64,000 nt of DNA from Bacteroidales bacterium (GTDB lineage Bacteria > Bacteroidota > Bacteroidia > Bacteroidales > Marinilabiliaceae), in contig JAKSLD010000002.1 in assembly GCA_024401395.1 (NCBI GenBank), positions 155,939 to 219,938 of the forward strand, written 5' to 3'. The position numbers were made by a program, and so were the translations under genes. Shown here piece after piece: positions 35,675 to 44,354 of the stretch (position 1 is the first letter of the stretch; each line of letters starts with the position of its first letter). The notes beneath the pieces were generated by a model. That model made no database searches, was not told the origin of the DNA, and saw only the letters and a program-made list of their open reading frames with translations.

Positions 35675-36679
35675 ATGAAAACAGTAGAGTTTGCGATTGT
35701 GGGACTTGGCATGATAGGCAAGCGACACAAACAACATATAGACAACAACAAATACGCACATCTTGCGGCAGTCTGCGATATAAGGTCGCGAGAAGAGATA
35801 GAGTTGGGAGAAGACATCCCGCTTTATGGCACTATAGCAGAAATGCTAAGAGAGCATCCAGAAGTTGAGGTAGTCAGCATAGCGACGCCAAACGGGCTAC
35901 ATGCAGAGATGGCCATAGAAATACTCAAATCGGGCAAAAGTCCGATTATAGAAAAGCCTATGGCGCTCACCATAGAAGATGCCAAGAGGGTTACAGAGAC
36001 AGCCAAGCGAATGGGGAAAGACATATTCCCTGTGATGCAGAACAGATATTCGCCCCCATCAGTATGGCTGAAAGAAATTATGGAGAAACGATTGCTCGGA
36101 GATATCAGCATGGTAATGGTCAACTGCTTCTGGAACAGAGACCAGCGATATTACAAGTCGGGGCACTGGCATGGTACAGCAGACATGGACGGAGGAGTGC
36201 TCTTCACACAATTCTCCCACTTTGTAGACATATTACTTTGGCTACTTGACAGTAAAGTTGAAGTAAAGAATGCCACGATGGACAATCTTACGCATGAAGG
36301 AGTCACTCCATTTGCAGACAGCGGAGTAGTAACATTCCGCAAAGAGAAGACCATCGGCACATTCAACTTCAGCACATCAATCTGGGACAAAAACCTAGAA
36401 TCGTCCATAACCATTATCGGGACAAAGGGTACCGTAAGAGTAGCCGGGCAATATATGGACAGCGTAGTAGAGTGTCATATTGACAATTACGAGATGCCAG
36501 AACTAGCCCCTTGCAATGCACCGAACAACTACGGAGGCTACAAGGGGTCGGCTGCCAACCATTGCTACGTCATAGAGAATGTGGTAAATACGGTAAACGG
36601 GGAAGAAAGGCCTCACGTATCTCCAGAAGAAGCACTCAGAGTGATAGAATTCATCTGTGATGCCTACAAGTGTTGTTAA
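35675..36679 (+). CDS. wbpB: Gfo/Idh/MocA family sugar-nucleotide 3-dehydrogenase, WbpB-like
   Basis: A 334-residue oxidoreductase with an N-terminal Rossmann fold (FAIVGLGMIGKRHKQHI, residues 6-22), the family EKP motif (PIIEKPMAL, near 94) and the C-terminal domain motif DMDGGVLFTQFSHFVDILLWLL. The N-terminus, the context and QNRYSPP fit WbpB, which oxidises UDP-GlcNAcA at C3. WbpB recycles its cofactor with 2-oxoglutarate in P. aeruginosa. It completes the wbpE-wbpD-wbpB cluster. Confidence 0.87.
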   Translation: MKTVEFAIVGLGMIGKRHKQHIDNNKYAHLAAVCDIRSREEIELGEDIPLYGTIAEMLREHPEVEVVSIATPNGLHAEMAIEILKSGKSPIIEKPMALTIEDAKRVTETAKRMGKDIFPVMQNRYSPPSVWLKEIMEKRLLGDISMVMVNCFWNRDQRYYKSGHWHGTADMDGGVLFTQFSHFVDILLWLLDSKVEVKNATMDNLTHEGVTPFADSGVVTFRKEKTIGTFNFSTSIWDKNLESSITIIGTKGTVRVAGQYMDSVVECHIDNYEMPELAPCNAPNNYGGYKGSAANHCYVIENVVNTVNGEERPHVSPEEALRVIEFICDAYKCC

Positions 36680-36731
36680 CTAGTATTAAAGTGCGTAACG
36701 AAGTCAGAAGGTTTTCGTAGATAAAGACGTC

Positions 36732-38186
36732 ATGTCAACCAATATTAAGCTCATATTAAACATGTTAGGTGCATTACTACTCATATTGAGTGGTTTTATG
36801 GCTGTACCTGCATTTCTTGGGTGGCTATATGACGAAGATATAGCTCTAGTGTTTTTTTGTTCTGCGCTATTCACAGCCCTAGTGGGGTTGATATTGAAGT
36901 TCACGACCAAAGGGCACGCACATACCATAAGTAAAAAAGACTCATACATACTAGTCACATCCGTATGGTCGACATTTACCCTGTTTGGCATTATACCATA
37001 TTACATAGGCAATGATATGTCCTTCATTGACTCACTATTCGAGTCGATGTCGGGATTCACTACCACAGGAAGTACCGTTTTGCCACATATAGATGCAGCG
37101 CCACATTCATTATTGCTATGGCGTTCCATGACACAGTGGATAGGCGGCATGGGTATCATCACGCTGTCGGCCGTACTATTTCCGGCATTAGGCATTGGAG
37201 GTATGCAGATGTTCACCGCCGAGGCCTCAATCAACAGAAGTGACAGAGTACACCCTAAAATAAATGAGGTGGCTCGTTATGCGTGGGTATTCTACATTGT
37301 ACTTACACTTTTAGAGATAATACTACTCAGATTAGGGGGGATGCCGATATTTGAAGCAGTATGTCACTCCTTCTCTACCCTATCTACAGGAGGATTCTCA
37401 CCACATGCGGCAAGTATAGGATTCTACAATTCAGCATATATTGACTATGTGGTAATGGTGTTCATGTTCCTTGGCGGAGTAAACTTCACATTGTTCTATG
37501 CCATGCTATTCAACAAATGGGGCAAGGTAATCAACGACGATGAGTTGAGGACATACGTGTGGGTCATAGCGATATGCGCCGCATCAATAGCCGTACCACT
37601 ATTCCATGCAGAAGGCAATGTGGCAGACGGAGAATACTGCGTCAGGAGATCACTCTTTCACGTAATCAGTGTAATGACATCAACAGGATTCACGATAGAC
37701 AACTACTCCATGTGGCCTTCGATAGCCACTACGATAACCGTGCTGCTTATGGTTACCGGTACCTGTACCTCATCTACATCCGGCGGATTGAAGTTCATGC
37801 GTATTTTGGTAACGATAAGATACATAAAAGGAGAATTCCGAAGGATGATACACCCATCAGCGGTAGTACCAGTCAAATACAATGACACGCCATTGAATCC
37901 AGCCGATTTAAGAAGCGTCACGCTATTCCTACTGTTCTATTTCATGGTAATGATATTCGGTGTGATATTCATATCATTTGACGGATTGGAATTTGAAGAT
38001 GCGTTTGGATTAGGAGCAAATTCGCTAGGCGACATAGGCATCAGCGTCGGCTCGTTCGGTCCTGATGGTGACATAGCCAGTCTTTCGACATACACCAAGA
38101 GCATAATGATATTACTTATGCTCCTCGGTCGACTTGAGATATTTACAGTAGTTGTTCTGTTTGTTCCGTCGTTCTGGAAGAGATAG
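36732..38186 (+). CDS. trkH: TrkH family potassium uptake protein
   Basis: A 484-residue polytopic membrane protein with the four pore loops of the Trk/Ktr superfamily: ESMSGFTTTGSTVL, HSFSTLSTGGFSP, MTSTGFTIDNYSMWP and ANSLGDIGISVGSFGPDG. It is probably the K+-translocating subunit. The cytoplasmic NAD-binding partner TrkA is not adjacent. It follows wbpB by 52 bases; whether they are co-transcribed is uncertain. Confidence 0.93.
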   Translation: MSTNIKLILNMLGALLLILSGFMAVPAFLGWLYDEDIALVFFCSALFTALVGLILKFTTKGHAHTISKKDSYILVTSVWSTFTLFGIIPYYIGNDMSFIDSLFESMSGFTTTGSTVLPHIDAAPHSLLLWRSMTQWIGGMGIITLSAVLFPALGIGGMQMFTAEASINRSDRVHPKINEVARYAWVFYIVLTLLEIILLRLGGMPIFEAVCHSFSTLSTGGFSPHAASIGFYNSAYIDYVVMVFMFLGGVNFTLFYAMLFNKWGKVINDDELRTYVWVIAICAASIAVPLFHAEGNVADGEYCVRRSLFHVISVMTSTGFTIDNYSMWPSIATTITVLLMVTGTCTSSTSGGLKFMRILVTIRYIKGEFRRMIHPSAVVPVKYNDTPLNPADLRSVTLFLLFYFMVMIFGVIFISFDGLEFEDAFGLGANSLGDIGISVGSFGPDGDIASLSTYTKSIMILLMLLGRLEIFTVVVLFVPSFWKR

Positions 38187-38221
38187 GCTACAAGAATAAA
38201 GGAAATACAACATAATTATAT

Positions 38222-39664
38222 ATGAAAAAGCGTACTCTAATTGAGAATGTAGAGATAACGGATGTAGCTGCAGAAGGCAAAGCTCTGTTCAGACATGAAG
38301 ACAGAGTAGTGTTCGTTACTGGCGCGGTACCAGGTGACTTCGCAGATGTAGAGATTACAAAAAAACGTTCGTCCTATTGGGAAGGCAAGGTCGTGCGTAT
38401 TGTTACCCCATCGAAGATAAGAATCGAGCCAAAGTGTGCAGATTTCGGACTTTGCGGAGGTTGCAAGTGGCAGCATCTCCCATACGAAGAGCAATTGAAA
38501 TACAAGCAGAGGGAAGTTGTGAGCAACCTCACCCGTCTTGGTCATCTCACATTGCCACAAGAAGAGACGATATGTGCATCAGAAAAGCAGTTTGAGTATC
38601 GCAACAAACTAGAGTACACATTCTCCAACCGTCGTTGGCTTACAGGAGAAGAAGTCGGTGAGAACCGCAGGAGAACAGAAGCAGGTCTGCCACAGCTAGA
38701 GATGAGATGTGCAGGATTTCACGTACCAGGACTATTTGACAAGGTAGTCAACATAGAGAAATGTCACCTCCAGCCATATCCATCGAACGAGATACGCGAT
38801 TTCATACGCGACTGGGGCATGGAACATAATGTTGATTTCTACGATCTCAAAGAGCAGCACGGATTCCTACGCACATTAATCATCCGTACATCATCTACTG
38901 GAGAGATAATGGTAATCCTCACACTCGGAAGAGAGCAGAAGAAAGAGAGAGAGGCATTGCTATCAGAACTCAAGGCAAAATTCCCTGAGATTACATCACT
39001 ACTCTACGTCATCAACGAGAAGCATAATGACACGATTACTGACCAAGAGATATGTGTATTCTCGGGACAAGACTACATCATGGAGCAGATGGGCGATGTA
39101 AAATATAAAGTCGGCCCTAAGTCATTCTACCAGACAAACAGTGCTCAAGCACAGAGGCTGTATGAGATTGCACGAGACAAGGCACACCTTACAGGCAATG
39201 AAGTAGTATATGACCTCTACACAGGTACAGGAACGATAGCCAACTTCGTAGCAAGGCAGTGCAAGAAGGTAGTCGGAATTGAATATGTACCAGAAGCCAT
39301 AGAAGATGCAAAGGTCAACAGTCAGATAAACAACATCACCAATACAGAATTCTTTGCTGGAGACATGAAAGATGTGCTGACTGCAGATTTCATTGCCAAG
39401 CATGGCAAACCAGACGTGATGATAGTAGACCCGCCACGTGCAGGTATGCACCCTGATGTAGTGAAGACCATACTAGATGCGTCGCCATCACGAATAGTAT
39501 ATGTAAGCTGCAATTCAGCCACACAGGCAAGAGACCTTCAGATGATGGCACACGCATACAAAGTAGTATCTCTTCGTGCGGTAGATATGTTCCCACAGAC
39601 CCACCATGTGGAGAGTGTAGTAGAACTGGAGCTCATTCCAGAATCAGAAAGGACACAAGAATAA
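38222..39664 (+). CDS. rlmD: 23S rRNA (uracil-C5)-methyltransferase RlmD
   Basis: A 480-residue RumA/TrmA-family m5U methyltransferase. It has an N-terminal TRAM domain (residues 1-60), the iron-sulfur cysteine cluster CADFGLCGGCKWQH, the SAM-binding DLYTGTGTIANFVA, VIVDPPRAGMHPDVV and the catalytic cysteine in RIVYVSCNSATQARDL. Bacteroidota have several paralogues, so the target uridine (1939 or 747) is inferred. The transporter gene starts 4 bases after its stop. Confidence 0.9.
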   Translation: MKKRTLIENVEITDVAAEGKALFRHEDRVVFVTGAVPGDFADVEITKKRSSYWEGKVVRIVTPSKIRIEPKCADFGLCGGCKWQHLPYEEQLKYKQREVVSNLTRLGHLTLPQEETICASEKQFEYRNKLEYTFSNRRWLTGEEVGENRRRTEAGLPQLEMRCAGFHVPGLFDKVVNIEKCHLQPYPSNEIRDFIRDWGMEHNVDFYDLKEQHGFLRTLIIRTSSTGEIMVILTLGREQKKEREALLSELKAKFPEITSLLYVINEKHNDTITDQEICVFSGQDYIMEQMGDVKYKVGPKSFYQTNSAQAQRLYEIARDKAHLTGNEVVYDLYTGTGTIANFVARQCKKVVGIEYVPEAIEDAKVNSQINNITNTEFFAGDMKDVLTADFIAKHGKPDVMIVDPPRAGMHPDVVKTILDASPSRIVYVSCNSATQARDLQMMAHAYKVVSLRAVDMFPQTHHVESVVELELIPESERTQE

Positions 39665-39668
39665 GACA

Positions 39669-40613
39669 ATGGAACGCATTATTGCTTTCATAAAGAACTG
39701 GACCCTCCCGCTTGCGATGCTTGCGGGAGTGCTCATATATCTAGCATTCGCTCATCTGGATTTTCTACAACCTACCAAGCCTATGGTACATGCTGTAGAC
39801 AAGATATTGACGCCAGGATTGATATTCGCGCAGCTGCTACTGACATTCTGCAAGGTAAATCCGAGAGAATTCAGATTCAGGAAATGGCATTTCGAGCTAT
39901 TGGCATTCCAATTAGTATTAGGCTTGATATGCGCTGGTGCGGCAATATATCTTGATTGGCAGCCACTACTATTCCAAGGAGCATTGATATGCTTTATATG
40001 TCCTACGGCAACGGCAGCAGCCGTCATTACAGCCAAGTTAGGAGGCAATGCAGAGACACTGATTACGTACACCTTCATGGTAAATATACTTACAGCGATA
40101 TTCGTTCCTCTAGTATTTCCATTAGTATATAATCAGGCAGACATGACCTTCTGGGAAGCATTCTGGCTAATACTCCAGAAAGTATTTCCGTTGCTCATAT
40201 TCCCATTCCTATTGGCACAACTTCTGAGGTATTGCTGGAAGGGGGCTCACAGATGGCTCAAAGAGCACGCGGGAATGGCATTCTATATCTGGGCAGTAGC
40301 GTTGGCTATGGTAATGGGCAAGACTGCTAAAAGCATTGTGGATGATTCCGAGCAGATGCATATCATATTCCTGCTAGCTGGAGTCAGCCTAGCCTGCTGT
40401 GTAATACAATTTGCCATCGGCAAGACCCTTGGCACGAGATATAACGACAGGCTTTCGGCTGGTCAGGCATTAGGGCAGAAGAATACCGTATTTGCAATAT
40501 GGATGGCATATACATACCTGCCACCTATCACATCGGTAGCACCAGGAGCGTATGTGCTGTGGCAAAATATTATCAATTCATATCAACTCTGGAAATCTCG
40601 TAAGAAGAAATGA
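39669..40613 (+). CDS. BASS superfamily (bile acid:sodium symporter-like) transporter
   Basis: A 314-residue protein with about 9-10 membrane spans. The fold is suggested by LTPGLIFAQLLLTFCKVNPREF and by LICFICPTATAAAVITAKLGGNAETLITYTF, a crossing-helix region typical of the BASS family, and by the C-terminal SAGQALGQKNTVFAIWMAYTYLPP. The substrate is unknown; Bacteroidota members are often annotated simply as transporters. It sits between rlmD and ispE, overlapping ispE by ATGA. Confidence 0.8.
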   Translation: MERIIAFIKNWTLPLAMLAGVLIYLAFAHLDFLQPTKPMVHAVDKILTPGLIFAQLLLTFCKVNPREFRFRKWHFELLAFQLVLGLICAGAAIYLDWQPLLFQGALICFICPTATAAAVITAKLGGNAETLITYTFMVNILTAIFVPLVFPLVYNQADMTFWEAFWLILQKVFPLLIFPFLLAQLLRYCWKGAHRWLKEHAGMAFYIWAVALAMVMGKTAKSIVDDSEQMHIIFLLAGVSLACCVIQFAIGKTLGTRYNDRLSAGQALGQKNTVFAIWMAYTYLPPITSVAPGAYVLWQNIINSYQLWKSRKKK

Positions 40614-41443
40614 TATCATTTGCTAACTGTAAGATAAATCTCGGGCTTAACATTATCAATAAGCGTCCGGACGGGTATCACAATATAGAGACACTCTTCT
40701 TTCCACTACACCAGGCAGACATACTTGAAGTAGTATTACCTGGAGAAGAACTGTCGGAAGGTCACGACTACCTTCTCAAGCAGACTGGCATTGTGGTAGA
40801 CTGTCCGCCAGAGAAGAACATACTAGTCAAGGCACTCAATGCGCTGAAAGAGGTGAGAGATATTCCCTGTGTCTTCATGCACCTGCACAAGCAAGTACCT
40901 ATGGGTGCTGGTCTTGGTGGTGGCAGTTCGGATGCTGCGCAATTGATCAAGACATTGAATAGCATGCTTGACCTCAACCTGAGCATAGAAGAGATGGAGA
41001 AGATACTTGCCAAAGTTGGTGCAGACTGTCCATTCTTCGTTCAGAATAAGCCTTCCCTAGCATCTGGCATAGGAGAAATACTACGTCCAGTAGAGTTTGA
41101 CACGCTGAAAGGCAAGTATATCAGACTAATCAAGCCAGAGATACACGTATCTACAGCAGAAGCTTATGCTGGAGTCGCTCCTCGCGAGCCAGAGATACAT
41201 ATTGAAGAGATTATCAAGAGACCGATTGAAGAATGGCAAGGGTTATTAGTGAATGATTTTGAGGAATCAGTATTCAAAGCCCACCCGCAACTTGCTGAAA
41301 TAAAGCAATGGTTGATAGACAATGGTGCAATTTATGCAGCGATGTCAGGTAGCGGTTCAACAATATTTGGTATATTTGACCAGCCGTTCTACGAAGAATG
41401 CAACATTACAGAAGCTGCTCAATGGACAGAAAGCATTGAATAA
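40610..41443 (+). CDS. ispE: 4-diphosphocytidyl-2-C-methyl-D-erythritol kinase
   Basis: A 277-residue GHMP kinase of the MEP isoprenoid pathway. N-terminal ANCKINLGLNIINKRPDGYHNIETLFFPL is characteristic of IspE. The ATP-binding glycine loop is PMGAGLGGGSSDAA (about 97-110), and GADCPFF and MSGSGSTIFGIF follow. It phosphorylates CDP-ME in the cytoplasm. The start overlaps the transporter stop. Confidence 0.95.
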   Translation: MISFANCKINLGLNIINKRPDGYHNIETLFFPLHQADILEVVLPGEELSEGHDYLLKQTGIVVDCPPEKNILVKALNALKEVRDIPCVFMHLHKQVPMGAGLGGGSSDAAQLIKTLNSMLDLNLSIEEMEKILAKVGADCPFFVQNKPSLASGIGEILRPVEFDTLKGKYIRLIKPEIHVSTAEAYAGVAPREPEIHIEEIIKRPIEEWQGLLVNDFEESVFKAHPQLAEIKQWLIDNGAIYAAMSGSGSTIFGIFDQPFYEECNITEAAQWTESIE

Positions 41444-41506
41444 TAATTGGGTAACTTTCGGAGCATATCTTACGTACGAACAAAGAAAATAAAAAACTAT
41501 CGAGCT

Positions 41507-42343
41507 ATGAAGAAAATAATAGTCCCATTGGATTTCTCTGAGACGTCACTATGTGCGCTAAAAACAGGCATCAAAATTGCCAATAAGCTTAATGCGGAAC
41601 TACGTATAGTGTATGTAGACAACAAAGAGAACCTGGCAAAAGGATTCGAGCTTCTCGGCCATTCTGAAACAACACAGGCCCAGCAGCTGCTTGACAGCCT
41701 TTTGTTGGAGAACCGTCAGGCCTATTATGTAAAAGGTGGCAAGATGGATTACAAGATACGTAACGGTATCGTTGCAGAGGAGATTATCGGTCAGGCTAAG
41801 TATGACGACGCTGTAATGATCGTTATGGGTTCTCACGGTGTATCAGGTATCACAAAGAGCTGGATTGGAGGCAATGCATACCGCATCATCTGCAATGCGC
41901 CTTGTCCTGTATTGGTTATCCGTCCAGATATGGTATACGATGATAAGTTCAGCCATATTGCAGTACCTATTGAACTTGCCAAATCGTCGCGCTACAAGAT
42001 TCCTGTAGTAGGTGGTATATGTAAGTTGTTCGGCTCTAAGGCGACACTTATCGGTATCCGTCGTTCAGGACTCAAGTATATCCTCCAACGCATCACAAGC
42101 AGTGTATCTCAGGTTGAGAAATATCTGACATCTTACGGCATTGAGGTTGAGAAGACTACCATTATATCTGGTAGCGATGCCAACGAGAAGTTCCTTGAGG
42201 CTGCACACTGTTCGGATGCTGATATGATTACTCTTGATGTGACTAATGCTGGTTCGTTCTTCATGGACCGTTTCCAGACATTCCTCATATCTTTGGTGAA
42301 CAATTCAAAATGTCCTGTATTGGCTATTCCAATTAAGGCATAA
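41507..42343 (+). CDS. Universal stress protein, two UspA domains
   Basis: I start at the ATG at 41507 (MKKIIVPLDFSETSLCALKTG); the frame continues 20 codons up to a TTG without homology. The 278-residue product has a first Usp domain with a canonical nucleotide-binding motif (MGSHGVSGITKSWIGGNAYRIICNAPCPVLVIRP) and a second, degenerate domain (SHIAVPIELAKSSRYK ... CSDADMITLDVTNAGSFFMDRF ... KCPVLAIPI). It probably acts in stress or energy sensing; the exact role is unknown. Codon use (CGT, GTT, GGT) suggests high expression. Confidence 0.88.
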   Translation: MKKIIVPLDFSETSLCALKTGIKIANKLNAELRIVYVDNKENLAKGFELLGHSETTQAQQLLDSLLLENRQAYYVKGGKMDYKIRNGIVAEEIIGQAKYDDAVMIVMGSHGVSGITKSWIGGNAYRIICNAPCPVLVIRPDMVYDDKFSHIAVPIELAKSSRYKIPVVGGICKLFGSKATLIGIRRSGLKYILQRITSSVSQVEKYLTSYGIEVEKTTIISGSDANEKFLEAAHCSDADMITLDVTNAGSFFMDRFQTFLISLVNNSKCPVLAIPIKA

Positions 42344-42387
42344 TGGATTGCGAATGCGCCTCAAACATATTTACACGAAAATTGGAA

Positions 42388-42795
42388 ATGAGATTATTGA
42401 CAATACTGCTTGCGTTGCTGTTCGGAGTATTTGCGCAAGCACAAAGTGTAGGAACAGTAGACGTGGAGTTCAGTTCGGCTCGACTGGATTCTCTTATGTC
42501 TATTAACCAGCGCACGAACTACAACCAGACCAGACTTGAGGGGTATCGCATACAGATATACTCAGGTTCGGGTGTGGCATCCAAGAAAGAGGCCGAGGAG
42601 ATAGAAGCCAAAGCCTTGAAATTGTTTCCACGAGAAAAAATCTACCTGCGATACTATGCTCCATTCTGGCGCGTAAAGATAGGAGACTATCGTTTCCGCA
42701 GTGAGGCTATGGTACTTCTCGCGCAAGTGAAGAGACATTTCCCTGGTGCTTACACGGTAAGAGATAACGAAGTCTCAAAAAAATCATTCAAGTAG
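42388..42795 (+). CDS. Secreted SPOR-domain protein
   Basis: I start at the ATG at 42388, which opens a signal peptide (MRLLTILLALLFGVFAQAQ). The 135-residue product ends in a SPOR-type domain of about 75 residues: GYRIQIYSGSGVASKKEAEEIEAKALKLFP, YYAPFWRVKIGDYRFRSEA and LAQVKRHFPGAYTV. SPOR domains bind denuded peptidoglycan. It lies 9 bases upstream of nfo. Confidence 0.82.
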   Translation: MRLLTILLALLFGVFAQAQSVGTVDVEFSSARLDSLMSINQRTNYNQTRLEGYRIQIYSGSGVASKKEAEEIEAKALKLFPREKIYLRYYAPFWRVKIGDYRFRSEAMVLLAQVKRHFPGAYTVRDNEVSKKSFK

Positions 42796-42804
42796 TCCTT
42801 TGCC

Positions 42805-43644
42805 ATGAAATTCATCGGAGCACACGTCAGTGCATCAGGAGGATTGCACAATGCACCTGTCAATGCAAAAGAAATTGGTGCTACAGCCTTTGCGTTATTC
42901 ACCAAGAATCAACGTCAATGGCTTGCAAAACCTTTGACCGATGGTGAGATTTCCGCTTTCAAGCAAGAGTGCGAAACTAAGGGCTATACTGCAGATCAGA
43001 TATTACCTCACGATTCCTACCTTATCAATCTAGGCAATCCTGACGATGAGGCGGTACGCAAGAGCATTGACTCCTTCACAGAGGAGATGCACCGTTGCGA
43101 GCAATTAGGATTGAAACTACTGAATTTTCACCCAGGGTCGCATCTCAATGGAATAGAGGTATCAGCGTGTCTGGACAGAATTGCAGAGGGTATCAACGAG
43201 GCTATTTCCAAGACAAACAATGTAGTTGCCGTAATAGAAAACACAGCGGGGCAAGGTACCAACCTTGGTTTCGCGTTGTGGCAATTAGGGCATATAATAA
43301 AAGAAATCAACGACAAGAGTCGTGTGGGCATCTGCATAGATACCTGTCATGCTTTTGCTGCGGGATATGACATATCATCCGAGGCCGGGTACGAGTCGTT
43401 CTGGGAGGAATTTGACCGAGAGATAGGGTTAGGCTATCTCAGGGGGATGCACCTGAATGATGCGATGAAGCCCTGCGGTTCGCGTGTCGACCGACATTCC
43501 AGCATTGGCGCTGGGTTTATAGGCATTGAGGCTTTCCAGCGGATAATCAAAGACAAACGGACAGACAACATTCCTTTGGTTCTAGAGACTCCAGATGAGT
43601 CGATATGGGCTAAGGAAATAGAACTACTGAAGAATTTTGCTTAA
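42805..43644 (+). CDS. nfo: Endonuclease IV
   Basis: A 279-residue AP endonuclease of TIM-barrel fold for base-excision repair. It begins [16 protein letters not shown]. Further metal-binding motifs are [63 protein letters not shown] and VLETPDE. All the usual Zn ligands appear present. Its last codons overlap the start of the DUF4294 gene. Confidence 0.96.
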   Translation: MKFIGAHVSASGGLHNAPVNAKEIGATAFALFTKNQRQWLAKPLTDGEISAFKQECETKGYTADQILPHDSYLINLGNPDDEAVRKSIDSFTEEMHRCEQLGLKLLNFHPGSHLNGIEVSACLDRIAEGINEAISKTNNVVAVIENTAGQGTNLGFALWQLGHIIKEINDKSRVGICIDTCHAFAAGYDISSEAGYESFWEEFDREIGLGYLRGMHLNDAMKPCGSRVDRHSSIGAGFIGIEAFQRIIKDKRTDNIPLVLETPDESIWAKEIELLKNFA

Positions 43645-44230
43645 GTATCTATTCTATATATTACTTCTAGCCACGTCGTTTGCCACCACCCTTTCGGCAC
43701 AATCAGCAAACGATCCGACCGTAATACGCCGTGCCATAATCATAGACGGCGACACAATCCCTAATATCATACTACAGGAAGTCCGCTCGTATGGGCGACA
43801 CAGATTCAAGACAAAGCGTCAGGAGATACGCTACACCCGCTTGGTGCGTAATGTCAAGAAAGCGCTCCCATACGCCCGTATGTGTGCCAAGGAGATAGAG
43901 CTGATAAACGAAGGTCTGGCTATAATCCAAACAGAAGAAGGGCGCAAAGAGTACCTGAAAACCAAGGAGAAAGAGCTGTTCGCCAAATTTGAGCAGCCTC
44001 TCAGGCATCTGACAATATCACAGGGTAAGATTCTGATAAAACTGATAGACCGAGAGACAGGAAATACCAGTTATGAACTTATCAAGTCTCTCAAAGGGCG
44101 TTTTGCGGCTTTCTTATGGCAAGGCGTAGCGCGTCTGTTCGGGTCTAACCTCAAAAGCGAATACGATTCAGCTGCCACAGATGCTGAGATAGAGAATATT
44201 GTACTACTTATAGACGAAGGACTAATATGA
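43637..44230 (+). CDS. DUF4294 family secreted protein
   Basis: A 197-residue product with a signal peptide ([21 protein letters not shown]) and a DUF4294 domain: [69 protein letters not shown]. The family is found in Bacteroidota and has no known function. The start codon appears to be TTG at 43637, overlapping the end of nfo by 8 bases; the next ATG is far inside the domain. It is followed by an 11-bp array and comEC. Confidence 0.82.
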   Translation: MLKYLFYILLLATSFATTLSAQSANDPTVIRRAIIIDGDTIPNIILQEVRSYGRHRFKTKRQEIRYTRLVRNVKKALPYARMCAKEIELINEGLAIIQTEEGRKEYLKTKEKELFAKFEQPLRHLTISQGKILIKLIDRETGNTSYELIKSLKGRFAAFLWQGVARLFGSNLKSEYDSAATDAEIENIVLLIDEGLI

Positions 44231-44265
44231 AAACTATAGATTATCCGTAAAAGGAAGCTACTCTC

Positions 44266-44330
44266 TGTATATAGAGTGTGTTATGGGTGTATTAAGAGAG
44301 CGTTAAGAGAATGTTAAAGATTACACACTC
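44266..44330 (+). repeat. 11-bp periodic array, GTTAAGAGA type
   Basis: Units TGTATATAGAG, TGTGTTATGGG, TGTATTAAGAG, AGCGTTAAGAG and AATGTTAAAGA follow one another exactly every 11 bases in the DUF4294-comEC gap. The unit GAGCGTTAAGAGA is identical to units in the arrays at 2.1 and 24.95 kb. Confidence 0.75.
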
Positions 44331-44354
44331 ATTATAAACTAAAATTTTATTATT

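Noticed and set aside
41447-41506. Longer N-terminus for the universal stress protein
   Set aside because: The extra 20 codons start at TTG and have no homology; MKKIIVPLDFS is the canonical Usp start.
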